A stretch of 64,000 nt of DNA from Clostridium fallax (lineage in GTDB: Bacteria; Bacillota; Clostridia; Clostridiales; Clostridiaceae), in NCBI RefSeq assembly GCF_900129365.1, contig NZ_FQVM01000002.1, positions 62,001 through 126,000 of the forward strand, read 5' to 3'. Of this stretch, positions 18,091 through 27,047 are shown piece by piece. The notes under the pieces were generated by a model. It worked only from the letters and a program-made list of their open reading frames with translations. It was not told the origin of the DNA and searched no databases. Made by a program: the position numbers and the translations under genes. The stretch's first letter is position 1. The number at the start of each line of letters is the position of its first letter.

Positions 18091-19448
18091 GAAAAGAACC
18101 AGTAGGAAAATTACTTTGGCAATTTTCAATACCTGCTATAGTAGGTATGCTAGTTACTGCCCTATATAATATTATCGATAGAATATATATAGGCAATATA
18201 CCTAATGTAGGTAGTGTAGCCATAACGGGAGTAGGAATTACATTACCTATAATGACTATAATTATGGCTTTTGGTATGCTTGTGGGAATTGGTACTTCAG
18301 CAAGGGTTTCTTTAACTTTAGGAGAAGGAAAAAAGGATGAGGCAGAAAAACTTTTAGGAAATGCTTTCACATTACTTATTATTATAGGTATAGCTATATC
18401 AATTTTAGGAATTGTTTTTGGTGAAAAAATACTTTTTATTTTTGGAGCTAGTAAAAATACAATTTATTATGCTAAGGAATATATAAATATAATATTCATA
18501 GGAACAATATTTAATATGATAAGCTTTGGATTAAATCATTCTATAAGAGCAGAAGGTAATCCTAAAGTTGCTATGTTTACTATGCTTATAGGAGCCTTAT
18601 TAAATGCTATATTAGATCCAATATTTATTTTTGTATTTAAGTTAGGAGTAAGAGGTGCTGCAATTGCAACTATATTATCCCAATTAGTATGTGCTATATG
18701 GATTTTAAGATATTTTTTAGGAAAAAATAGTACATTAAAAATCAGAAAAAGAAATTTAAAATTACAATTTAATTTAATGATAAGTATATTTTCAATAGGT
18801 ATGTCACCATTTGCAATGCAATTAGCAGCAAGCTTAGTTCAAGTAATATGTAATAATGCATTAATAAGCTATGGTGGAGATATAGCTGTAGGAGCAATGA
18901 CTATAATTGGGTCTATATCAAGTATATTTTTTATGCCTATTTTTGGTATAAACCAAGGTGGTCAACCAATAATAGGTTATAACTATGGAAGTCATAAATA
19001 TAATAGGGTTAAAAAAGCTGTAAAAGATTCAGCTTTAGCAGCTACTATCATTATGATAATTGGTTTTTTGATTATAGAATTATGTCCTCAACTTGTAATA
19101 AGAATATTTAATAATGATGAAGGTTTAGTTTCTACAGCAACTTATGGAATAAGAATATATTTATGCATGATACCTTTTGTAGGATTTCAAATAATAAGCG
19201 CTAATTATTTCCAATCAATAGGTAAGGCTAAAATATCAATGTTTTTAAGTTTATTAAGACAAATAATACTTTTAATACCTATGCTTTTAATATTACCTAA
19301 AGTTTTTGGCATAACAGGAGTTTGGCTTGCAGGTCCAGTATCAGACTTTATATCTAGCGTGGTAACAGGAATATTATTTTATAGTGATATTAAGAAATTA
19401 AAAGAAAAAGAAGATAAAGAAGAAGATATTATAATGGAAGTAGTTTAG
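18069..19448 (+). CDS. MATE-family multidrug exporter (MepA-like)
   Basis: A 459-residue inner-membrane protein with 12 predicted helices in two homologous halves. The MatE signature is near the N-terminus (PAIVGMLVTALYNIIDRIYIG). MATE proteins extrude cationic drugs using Na+ or H+ gradients. The marR-MATE overlap resembles the Staphylococcus mepR-mepA pair (inference). AAGGGGAAG lies about 7 bases before ATG 18069. The C-terminus is a lysine/glutamate-rich tail. Confidence 0.92.
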   Translation: MDRQTRLGKEPVGKLLWQFSIPAIVGMLVTALYNIIDRIYIGNIPNVGSVAITGVGITLPIMTIIMAFGMLVGIGTSARVSLTLGEGKKDEAEKLLGNAFTLLIIIGIAISILGIVFGEKILFIFGASKNTIYYAKEYINIIFIGTIFNMISFGLNHSIRAEGNPKVAMFTMLIGALLNAILDPIFIFVFKLGVRGAAIATILSQLVCAIWILRYFLGKNSTLKIRKRNLKLQFNLMISIFSIGMSPFAMQLAASLVQVICNNALISYGGDIAVGAMTIIGSISSIFFMPIFGINQGGQPIIGYNYGSHKYNRVKKAVKDSALAATIIMIIGFLIIELCPQLVIRIFNNDEGLVSTATYGIRIYLCMIPFVGFQIISANYFQSIGKAKISMFLSLLRQIILLIPMLLILPKVFGITGVWLAGPVSDFISSVVTGILFYSDIKKLKEKEDKEEDIIMEVV

Positions 19449-19494
19449 TTACTTTTATTTAGAAGTTTTATATTTTCTTTAATTTATATTTAAA

Positions 19495-19533
19495 AAAAAG
19501 ACTTTTGATGCATTTGCATCAAAAGTCTTTTTA
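19495..19533. terminator. bidirectional terminator
   Basis: AAAAGACTTTTGATGC pairs with GCATCAAAAGTCTTTT around a tiny loop, with A-run and T-run flanks. It is shared by the MATE gene and the convergent small gene. Confidence 0.9.
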
Positions 19534-19716
19534 TATTATTCCTTCTACTTTCAATAAATTCTCTAATTCTTGAACTTTATTACTTAACTCTAAAAATTTA
19601 TCTTTAAGAGTATCCTTTGAAAATGAGGAGCTATCTAAACACTTTTCTATTGATTCTACTGTTTCTAGAGCATCGTCTATATCTTTTTGAGCAAGCTGTA
19701 GATTTTTTTCTTTCAT
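19531..19716 (-). CDS. small coiled-coil hypothetical protein
   Basis: A 61-residue soluble protein, almost entirely helical and heptad-like (DALETVESIEKCL, then KFLELSNKVQELENLLK), probably a coiled-coil dimer. The start at 19716 has AGGAGA 9 bases upstream; the longer frame to 19779 lacks one. Unknown function. It is divergent from spmA and may be read from a nearby divergent promoter. Confidence 0.72.
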   Translation of the reverse strand: MKEKNLQLAQKDIDDALETVESIEKCLDSSSFSKDTLKDKFLELSNKVQELENLLKVEGII

Positions 19717-19843
19717 AAATAGGGTCTCCTTTAGTTCATAATTTATTAGAATTTTATAATTATAGTTTAATGGTAACATTACTAAAGGTACATTTCAAGG
19801 CATATATTATAGAGAGAATTTAAGGAATTATAAGGAGGATAAT

Positions 19844-20419
19844 ATGATTAACTATATATGGTTTTTCATGGTTTTTTTAGGTGGGTTATTAGGAATTATA
19901 TTAGGTAAAGGAGAAATTATAACTAAAGCTATAGTTGAAGCTTCTGATTCTACAACAAAATTAATAATTGGATTTATAGGAACTATGTGTTTTTGGAGTG
20001 GAACTATGAAGGTGGCAGAAAAAAGTGGACTAACTAATAAGTTAGCTAATATACTAAAGCCTATTTTAAAGAAAATATTTAAGGATGTATCAAAGGATGA
20101 AAAAGCTTTAGGCGCTATTGTTATGAATATTACAGCCAATATGCTAGGACTTTCTAATGCCGCTACACCTTTTGGTATTAAGGCTATGGAGGAAATGGAC
20201 AGGCTTAATAATAAAAAAGGAGTGGCTTCTAACGATATGGTTTTATTTTTGGTTATAAATGCTGCTTGCATACAATTTGTTCCGTCTACAATTATATCAA
20301 TAAGAGCAGCGGAAGGTTCTTTAAATCCTGGAATAATAATATTGCCAGCAATATTATCAACAGCAATATCTTGTTTAGTTGGAATTATTATTTGCAAAGT
20401 ATTACAAAAATATTTTTAA
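19844..20419 (+). CDS. spmA: spore maturation protein A
   Basis: A 191-residue membrane protein of the nucleoside-recognition (Gate) fold. It has an N-terminal helix, a conserved NITANMLGLSNAATPFGIKAM block (about 94-114) and C-terminal helices. SpmA and SpmB are needed for full dehydration of the spore core and heat resistance in Bacillus and C. perfringens. AAGGAGGA precedes the ATG. spmB begins 10 bases after its stop. Confidence 0.95.
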   Translation: MINYIWFFMVFLGGLLGIILGKGEIITKAIVEASDSTTKLIIGFIGTMCFWSGTMKVAEKSGLTNKLANILKPILKKIFKDVSKDEKALGAIVMNITANMLGLSNAATPFGIKAMEEMDRLNNKKGVASNDMVLFLVINAACIQFVPSTIISIRAAEGSLNPGIIILPAILSTAISCLVGIIICKVLQKYF

Positions 20420-20429
20420 GGAGGATAGA

Positions 20430-20960
20430 ATGGTTAATTATATTTTAGAGAGTATAATACCTTTAATATTTATATCAATAATATTTTATGGAATGATTAA
20501 AGGAAGAAAAGTATATGAATGGTTTATAGAAGGGGCAAAGGATGGACTCTTTACATGTTTTAAAATATTTCCTTATTTATTAGCTATGATTTTAGCTGTA
20601 AGAATATTTAAGGAGGCTGGCCTTTTAGATATTGTAAATAATATGATGTCTCCATTATGCCAATTAATAGGGTTGCCTAAAGAAATAACTCCTCTTGTTT
20701 TAATTAAACCTCTTTCAGGTAGTGGAGCTATTGGTATATTTACAGAAATTTTAAGACAATATGGTGCAGATAGTTTTATAGGATTAGTAGCATCAGTGAT
20801 AATGGGAACTACAGAAACAATATTTTATACAATAACTGTTTACTATGGAGCTGTAAAAATAAAAAAGATAAGACATACTTTATGGTCAGCTATAATGGCT
20901 GATATGGTTGCTATTATTTCAGCAGTTACTTTAGTTAAGATATTTATCTTTGGAAGATGA
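20430..20960 (+). CDS. spmB: spore maturation protein B
   Basis: A 176-residue membrane partner of SpmA, same Gate-type fold. The motif LIKPLSGSGAIGIFTEIL (about 101-118) is conserved, as is MGTTETIFYT. The start at 20430 has AAGGAGGA 6 bases upstream; the frame could open earlier but without a ribosome site. Co-transcribed with spmA. The pair probably acts in the forespore membrane during core dehydration. Confidence 0.95.
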   Translation: MVNYILESIIPLIFISIIFYGMIKGRKVYEWFIEGAKDGLFTCFKIFPYLLAMILAVRIFKEAGLLDIVNNMMSPLCQLIGLPKEITPLVLIKPLSGSGAIGIFTEILRQYGADSFIGLVASVIMGTTETIFYTITVYYGAVKIKKIRHTLWSAIMADMVAIISAVTLVKIFIFGR

Positions 20961-21035
20961 TTTATATTCACCACTATATTAATGATAATACCAAAATTTT
21001 TAATTTAATTAGTAAGATGTAAATTTGTCATAAAA

Positions 21036-21067
21036 AAAGGACATTTAGATATATAAAATGTACTTTA
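21036..21067 (+). terminator. weak terminator-like hairpin after spmB
   Basis: AAAGGACATTT pairs with AAATGTACTTT (10 of 11) around a 9-base loop; little T-run follows. Confidence 0.35.
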
Positions 21068-21142
21068 TATGTAGTTATTGTTGTTACTTTATAATAGTTA
21101 TAATAAACTTATTATAAACAAAGAAAAAAGAGGTGATTAGCT

Positions 21143-21868
21143 ATGATACAAATATCTAATGTAACTAAAACTTATAACAATAAATATAATGCGGTAGATG
21201 ATATAACATTAGATATAAAAGATGGAGAAATCTTTGGATTTTTAGGACCTAATGGAGCTGGAAAAACTACTACCATAAAGATGATAACAGGAATTGGAAA
21301 AGCTACTAAGGGAAATATAAAAATTAATGGTATCGATATACAAGAAGAACCATTAAAGGCAAAAAAACAGTTTGGCTATGTTCCAGATAGTCCAGATATG
21401 TTTTTAAGACTTAAAGGATTAGAATATCTTAATTTTATGGCAGACATATATGATGTACCTAAAGATAAGAGAAAAGAAAAAATAGAATATTTAAGTAAAA
21501 GGTTCGAGATGGATAACGCTTTAGGAGATCAAATACAAACGTATTCTCATGGAATGAGACAAAAAATTGTAGTTATGGGTGCGCTTTTACATGATCCAGA
21601 AGTATGGATTTTAGATGAACCTCTTACAGGTTTAGATCCTAAATCTTCATTTATATTAAAGGAAATGATGAGAGAGCATGCAGATTCAGGAAAGATAGTT
21701 TTTTTCTCAACTCATGTTTTAGAGGTAGCAGAAAAAGTATGTGATAGAGTTGCGATAATAAATAAGGGTAAAATTATTTTTTGTGGAACATTAGAAGAAA
21801 TGAAAAATCACTTTAAATCAAATGAGTCTTTAGAAAAAATGTTCTTGGAGATAACTGAAAATGAGTAA
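21143..21868 (+). CDS. ABC-2 type exporter ATP-binding protein
   Basis: A 241-residue ATPase. Walker A GPNGAGKTT (35-43), a signature region YSHGMRQK near 133 (a common variant of LSGGQ in this class) and Walker B WILDEPLTGLD near 156. GAGGTGA is about 8 bases before ATG 21143. It overlaps the permease by 8 bases. The pair is an exporter of unknown substrate, of the kind seen in lantibiotic-resistance or drug-export clusters, but no toxin or regulator gene adjoins. Confidence 0.9.
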   Translation: MIQISNVTKTYNNKYNAVDDITLDIKDGEIFGFLGPNGAGKTTTIKMITGIGKATKGNIKINGIDIQEEPLKAKKQFGYVPDSPDMFLRLKGLEYLNFMADIYDVPKDKRKEKIEYLSKRFEMDNALGDQIQTYSHGMRQKIVVMGALLHDPEVWILDEPLTGLDPKSSFILKEMMREHADSGKIVFFSTHVLEVAEKVCDRVAIINKGKIIFCGTLEEMKNHFKSNESLEKMFLEITENE

Positions 21869-23522
21869 AATTTTAATATTAACAAAGGTATTTTTAAAAG
21901 CAGGTTTAGGTGAATCTGGTAATGGATCTACAAAAAAGAAAAAACTATCTAAGCTTTCTAATACAATATTATTTATAGTGCTATTTGCTATTATAGGATT
22001 TAGCATGGTTCCTATGATAGATGATGTATATAAGAGTTTGAAAGCAATAAATCAACAAGGAATAATCTTAGCCATGGGATTTAATATAGTTTCAGTGGCT
22101 ATATTTGTAATTGGAATGATGACGGTTATTTCTGTTTTTTATTTTGGTAAAGATATAGATATTTTATTATCTATGCCAATTAAAGCCCATGAAATTACAA
22201 TAGCTAAACTTAATACATCTATAATATATCAATATATAATAGGTGCTGTATTTTTGTTACCTATATTATTAGTATATGGAATAAATGAAGGGGCTAGCCC
22301 TATGTATTGGATATCAGCAATAATAATATTTATCATATTACCTGTTGTTCCTATAGTTTATTCATCTATAATAGCTATGATTTTAATGAGTTTTACATCA
22401 TTAACTAAGCATAAAGATGGATTTAAAATGATAGCTGGGTTTTTAGGAGTATTTGTAGCTATTGGAATTAATATAGTTTTTAGTAGCGTATCAACATCAT
22501 CACCTGAGAAAGTTCAGCAAATGATTTTATCTGGTAATAATGAAATGATAAATCAAATTTCTATAATATTTCCAGCAAGTAAATTAGGGGCAATTGCATT
22601 GTCTACAAGTTCTATATCAAAGTGTCTTTTAAATTTAGCTATTATAATAATTCTTTCTTTAATAGCTATGATTATATTTTCTTTAATTGCTAATAAGCTT
22701 TACTTTAAAGGTGCCTCTGGGGCTTCTGAATCTTATGGTAAAAGGGAAAAGATAAAGGGAGAAAAGTTAGAAAGAGGATTAAAACAAAATTCTAAAATAA
22801 ATTCTTATCTTAAAAAAGAATTTATTATATTATTTAAGACTCCAACATACTTAATGAATTGTATATCAACAATAATAATATTACCAATAGCTTTATTATT
22901 ACCTTTCTTAGTTAAAGGTAATTTAAATGAAACAGTAGAAGGGTTAAGAGATGTAATGGTAAATCCTAATACATATATATTTGTACTTATTTTTGCATTA
23001 GGATTTTTTACTTTCTGTGCGGCGCTAAATCCAATTGCTGCAACATCTATATCTAGAGAAGGACAGAGTTTTTATGTAAATAAATATATACCTATTGATT
23101 ATTATTTACAATTAAAGGCAAAACTTATATCAAGTATACTAATAAATATGATTACTTTCTTTTTGATAATAATTATAGGTATTTATATTGGGGTACCTTA
23201 TAAATTAGCTATAGCTATTTTCTTAATGGCATTAGAGATTAGTATATTTACAGGAGCTCTAGGAATAATTATTGACCTGTATTCTCCAAAATTAAATTGG
23301 GAAGATGAGCAAAAAGCAGTAAAGCAGAACTTTAATTATATGAAGAGTGGATTAATTTCTTTAATTTTAATTATTCCCTTGATATTTTTATTAATTAAGT
23401 TTGAATTAGATATTACAAAGAGTATAGCAATAATTTTAGGAGTATTAATTGTTTTAGATATTATTTTTATGAAAATATTAAAGAAATATGGAGTTGAAAA
23501 AATGGCAAGTATAGAAGATTAA
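21861..23522 (+). CDS. ABC-2 type exporter permease
   Basis: A 553-residue membrane protein with around 12 predicted helices in two halves separated by a charged cytoplasmic loop (about 285-320, rich in Lys/Glu). Length and overlap with the ATPase identify it as the partner permease. Substrate unknown. A small membrane protein follows 61 bases later. Confidence 0.85.
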   Translation: MSKILILTKVFLKAGLGESGNGSTKKKKLSKLSNTILFIVLFAIIGFSMVPMIDDVYKSLKAINQQGIILAMGFNIVSVAIFVIGMMTVISVFYFGKDIDILLSMPIKAHEITIAKLNTSIIYQYIIGAVFLLPILLVYGINEGASPMYWISAIIIFIILPVVPIVYSSIIAMILMSFTSLTKHKDGFKMIAGFLGVFVAIGINIVFSSVSTSSPEKVQQMILSGNNEMINQISIIFPASKLGAIALSTSSISKCLLNLAIIIILSLIAMIIFSLIANKLYFKGASGASESYGKREKIKGEKLERGLKQNSKINSYLKKEFIILFKTPTYLMNCISTIIILPIALLLPFLVKGNLNETVEGLRDVMVNPNTYIFVLIFALGFFTFCAALNPIAATSISREGQSFYVNKYIPIDYYLQLKAKLISSILINMITFFLIIIIGIYIGVPYKLAIAIFLMALEISIFTGALGIIIDLYSPKLNWEDEQKAVKQNFNYMKSGLISLILIIPLIFLLIKFELDITKSIAIILGVLIVLDIIFMKILKKYGVEKMASIED

Positions 23523-23583
23523 ATTTTTTGATTATATTCCTAGGCTTATAATTATAAAAACCTATGAACAGGAGAGAGTGAAT

Positions 23584-23778
23584 ATGAAAAAGCTTGAAAA
23601 ATTATTAACTTTAGATGATGAAGATATTAAATATTTAGCTTATGGTATATCTTTAGGATCATTTTTAGGAACTTTTATTGGTTTAATTTTTGAGGCCATT
23701 GCTTTTAACTTTTGTTTAGGCGGAGCTTTAGGAATAATAGTATCTATAATATTTTCTATTTATAAAAAATTTAATTAA
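23584..23778 (+). CDS. small two-helix membrane protein
   Basis: A 64-residue protein with an N-terminal charged stretch and two glycine-rich hydrophobic helices (about 20-40 and 42-60, GGALGIIVSIIFSI). ATG 23584 has GGAGAGAG 5-6 bases before it. It sits at the end of the ABC exporter operon, so it may be an accessory subunit; no family is recognised. Confidence 0.65.
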   Translation: MKKLEKLLTLDDEDIKYLAYGISLGSFLGTFIGLIFEAIAFNFCLGGALGIIVSIIFSIYKKFN

Positions 23779-23823
23779 GTATAGTTATTTAATAATTATA
23801 TTTTTATAAAATTAATACAAGTA

Positions 23824-23876
23824 AAAAACTATGATATTAAAGTTTATATTTTCTTTAATATCATAGTTTATTTTTT
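23824..23876. terminator. bidirectional terminator
   Basis: A 17-bp perfect stem (AAACTATGATATTAAAG) with a 10-base loop and T-run, between convergent genes. Confidence 0.88.
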
Positions 23877-23916
23877 AGTATAAATTTTTAAGATTATTTT
23901 TTATATAAGACATAAA

Positions 23917-25272
23917 TTAACAGTGTTCTTCAGAGATATAGTCGTATTTTTTTCTAAAAGCATAATATATAAGTATCCCATCTAAAGCCCATTGTATTGA
24001 AGTTATTATCCAAACATAAGTAACAGATAAATGAAGGAGATAGACAGCTATAAACATTAAAGGCAGTCTAATAACCCAATTAGTAAATAATGATACTTTA
24101 AATGGAGTTTTAGTATCTCCAGCTCCCTTTAAAGCTCCACCTACTATCATAGAAACTGCCATAAAAGGTTGTTCGATAGCAGCTATCATAAGGCAATAAG
24201 AACCAAGAGTTATAACCTCATTTTCGCTTTGACTTATAAATAGAGATATTAAGGTTTTTGGAAGCGCTAAGAACAATATAGAACATAAAGTCATTATTAA
24301 TGTACCTAAAGCTATAGAATAATAGGCGTATTCTTTAGCTTTTTTATCATTTCCCTCACCTATTTTTTGTCCTACAAGAGTTGTAGCTGCTACGGCAAAT
24401 CCCCATCCAGGCATAAAGGAAATAGATTCTATTGTAGTTGTAATTTGATTTGCTGCAAAAGCTATAGTTCCTAAAGAAACTATAAAGAAATTACATAAAA
24501 GCCTACTTATACTAAAGGCACCTTCTTGCATTGAAGAAGGGATAGATAGAGCAAATAATGCTTTTAATCTTTCTTTATTTAGGTTTCTTAAATATTTAAA
24601 TTTAATTTTTATAGAAGATTTTTTGTAGCAATAATAAACAATAAATAAGAATCCAACAGTTTGGGCAATAGAAGTTGCAATGGCAGCTCCTTTAGTACCA
24701 AGAGCTGGAAATCCTAATTTACCAAATATTAAAATATAATCTAAGGATATATTGATAATATTTACTATTGCAGATGCAAAAAGAGGAGTTTTTGTATTGC
24801 CAGAACCTCTTAATGTGGCATTTAAAGCATTCATTATCATATTTAAAATAATTCCAAAGGAAGCTATTTTCATATATATAGAACCTAATTTTATAACTTC
24901 TGGCTCAGCACCTACTAATTTTAAAAGTGGTCCAGATAGTGCAAAATAACAAATACCTAAAATAATAGAAATAATAATTGCAGCAGCAAGACCTAAAGTT
25001 GCATATTCTTCTGCTTTGTCATATTTTTTTGCACCAATATTACGAGCTACTAAGGATGTTATACCTATTGAAATACCACAGGAGATAAATATTCCAGCAA
25101 AGGTGTAGATAGTTTCAGAGCTTATTCCTACACTGGAAACTGCTATATTTCCACCGTATTTACCTACCATCATAGTATCAAAAACACCTATCATCATATA
25201 TAAAATCATTTCTCCTACAGCAGGAAGTGCAAGTTTAAGTACATCATTTATGGTACCTTTATGCAATCTCAT
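23917..25272 (-). CDS. MATE-family efflux protein (NorM/DinF-like)
   Basis: A 451-residue, 12-helix transporter. Its N-terminus ALPAVGEMILYMMIGVFDTMMVG and GRPLF-like loops fit the DinF/NorM branch, distinct from the MATE at 18069. ATG 25272 has no good SD (only GTAGC); a stop lies four codons upstream of the start, so no longer N-terminus is possible. A hydrophobic leader frame ends in an ATGA overlap with this start, which suggests translational coupling. No regulator gene adjoins. The substrate is unknown. Confidence 0.88.
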   Translation of the reverse strand: MRLHKGTINDVLKLALPAVGEMILYMMIGVFDTMMVGKYGGNIAVSSVGISSETIYTFAGIFISCGISIGITSLVARNIGAKKYDKAEEYATLGLAAAIIISIILGICYFALSGPLLKLVGAEPEVIKLGSIYMKIASFGIILNMIMNALNATLRGSGNTKTPLFASAIVNIINISLDYILIFGKLGFPALGTKGAAIATSIAQTVGFLFIVYYCYKKSSIKIKFKYLRNLNKERLKALFALSIPSSMQEGAFSISRLLCNFFIVSLGTIAFAANQITTTIESISFMPGWGFAVAATTLVGQKIGEGNDKKAKEYAYYSIALGTLIMTLCSILFLALPKTLISLFISQSENEVITLGSYCLMIAAIEQPFMAVSMIVGGALKGAGDTKTPFKVSLFTNWVIRLPLMFIAVYLLHLSVTYVWIITSIQWALDGILIYYAFRKKYDYISEEHC

Positions 25273-25365
25273 ACAATTTTGCTACAAAATCTAAACATTA
25301 TAAGCATAATAATACAAATTAAATGTAAAATTATGGATATAAAATAATAGATAGTAGCTCCTCCT
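25269..25365 (-). promoter_or_regulatory. SD and possible leader peptide overlapping the MATE start
   Basis: On the minus strand, perfect AGGAGG (25365-25360) stands 7 bases before ATC at 25352. The ATC frame runs 27 codons, encodes a hydrophobic helix with a basic end, and stops at TGA 25271-25269, overlapping the MATE ATG as ATGA. There is no ATG, GTG or TTG at proper spacing. Either a non-standard start, a mutated one, or a decayed element. Confidence 0.4.
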
Positions 25366-25545
25366 TTCTTTATAATTTATTTTTTAATGTTTATAAAAGA
25401 TAATTAGATCTTAAATTCTTTATAAATTTATATTTAGTTAAGATATTAAATTGAAATATATGATTAAAAAAGATTTGATAAATTATAAGATGTTTAAGAT
25501 TATTAAGAAATTAAATAATATAAGATACATAGTATTATTTATATT

Positions 25546-25575
25546 AAAAAAAGGAAGGTAAAATTACCTTCTTTC
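25546..25575 (-). terminator. minus-strand terminator, possible attenuator of MATE
   Basis: On the minus strand the stem GAAGGTAA/TTACCTTC, extended by A-T and G-T pairs, is followed by seven T. No minus-strand gene lies upstream for more than 250 bases, so it probably acts inside the leader of the MATE gene. The rest of 25366-25834 is AT-rich and holds no gene; TATAAT at 25766-25771 may belong to the kbl promoter. Confidence 0.6.
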
Positions 25576-25834
25576 TTAATTAGCCCAATTTTATTATTGC
25601 TTATTGTACACCCCAAAAATATCTTAAAAATATTATAAACAAAAAATTAACAATAAGGAAGTAGTTTTTTAAATTTTTTTAAAATATTATAGAATACATT
25701 AAAAATTAAGAAAATACTATATATTTAGAATATAAATAAAACTGTTAATATTCATTATAGAGTGATATAATTAAATTGAAAAACAGATTGTTAAATTTGT
25801 TTTCCACATGAGAACATTATGAGGGGGTTTTAAT

Positions 25835-27028
25835 ATGTCAAGTAAAGCATTACAAAAATTTTTAGATGAGAATTTGAACGATTTAAAATCAAAGGGACTT
25901 TATAATGAAATAGACGTCTTAGAAGGTGCAAATGGTCCAACTATCAAAATAAAAGGAAAGGAATTGGTAAATCTTTCATCAAACAACTATTTAGGACTAG
26001 CTACTAATAAAAGAATGGAAGAAGCTTGCATAGAAGCAACTAAAAAATATGGAGTAGGAGCAGGTGCTGTTAGAACAATAAATGGTACTTTAGATATTCA
26101 TATTGAATTAGAAAAGAAAATAGCAGAATTTAAGCATACAGAAGCTGCAATAGCATTTCAATCAGGATTTAACTGCAATGCAGGTGCTATTCAAGCAGTT
26201 ATGAATAAAAAAGATGCTATATTATCAGATGCATTAAATCATGCTTCAATTATAGATGGATCAAGACTTTCACGTGCTAAGATAATAAGATTCAATCATA
26301 GTGATATGGATGATTTAAGAGCAAAAGCTAAAGAAGCTAGAGAAAGTGGATTATATGAAAAAATAATGGTAATTTCAGATGGTGTCTTCTCAATGGATGG
26401 AGATATAGTTAAACTTCCAGAATTAGTTAAGATAGCAGAAGAATTTGATTTAATAACTTATATAGATGACGCTCATGGTTCAGGAGTAATGGGAAAAGGA
26501 GCAGGTACTGTTAAGCATTTTGGATTATCAGATAAAGTAGATTTCCAAATAGGTACTTTATCAAAAGCAATAGGCGTTGTTGGAGGATATGTTGCTGGAT
26601 CTAAAGATTTAATAGATTGGTTAAAAGTTAGAGCTAGACCATTCTTATTCTCAACATCATTAACTCCAGGATCAGCTGCAGCTTGTATAGAAGCATTTAA
26701 CATAATGAGTGAAAGCGATGAGCTTGTAAATAAACTTTGGGAAAATGGAAGATACTTAAAAGAACAATTAAAGAACTTAGGATTTAATATTGGACATAGT
26801 GAAACTCCAATAACTCCTTGTATTATAGGGGATGAAAAATTAACTCAACAATTTTCAAAGAGATTAATAAAAGAAGGTGTATATGCTAAATCAATAGTAT
26901 TCCCAACTGTACCACTAGGAACTGGTAGAGTTAGAAATATGCCTTCAGCAGCACATACTAAAGAAATGCTTGATAGAGCAATAGCTGTTTATGCAAAAGT
27001 TGGTAAAGAATTAGGCATTATAAAATAA
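25835..27028 (+). CDS. kbl: glycine C-acetyltransferase (2-amino-3-ketobutyrate CoA ligase)
   Basis: A 397-residue PLP enzyme of the alpha-oxoamine synthase family. The PLP lysine is near residue 242 in GTLSKAIGVVGGY and the Asp pairing with the ring in YIDDAHGSG near 211. It cleaves 2-amino-3-ketobutyrate with CoA to glycine and acetyl-CoA. GAGGGGG precedes ATG 25835. The threonine dehydrogenase gene follows by 19 bases, so the pair makes a threonine-to-glycine route. BioF would look similar, but the tdh neighbour settles it. Confidence 0.93.
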   Translation: MSSKALQKFLDENLNDLKSKGLYNEIDVLEGANGPTIKIKGKELVNLSSNNYLGLATNKRMEEACIEATKKYGVGAGAVRTINGTLDIHIELEKKIAEFKHTEAAIAFQSGFNCNAGAIQAVMNKKDAILSDALNHASIIDGSRLSRAKIIRFNHSDMDDLRAKAKEARESGLYEKIMVISDGVFSMDGDIVKLPELVKIAEEFDLITYIDDAHGSGVMGKGAGTVKHFGLSDKVDFQIGTLSKAIGVVGGYVAGSKDLIDWLKVRARPFLFSTSLTPGSAAACIEAFNIMSESDELVNKLWENGRYLKEQLKNLGFNIGHSETPITPCIIGDEKLTQQFSKRLIKEGVYAKSIVFPTVPLGTGRVRNMPSAAHTKEMLDRAIAVYAKVGKELGIIK

Positions 27029-27047
27029 GTATGGAGGGGTTAGAGAG

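Noticed and set aside
18065..18370. 101-residue antisense frame over the start of the MATE gene
   Set aside because: Shadow of the MATE coding strand, no SD.
19852..20397. 181-residue antisense frame within spmA
   Set aside because: SpmA on the plus strand is a clear family match with good start; the antisense frame mirrors its codons.
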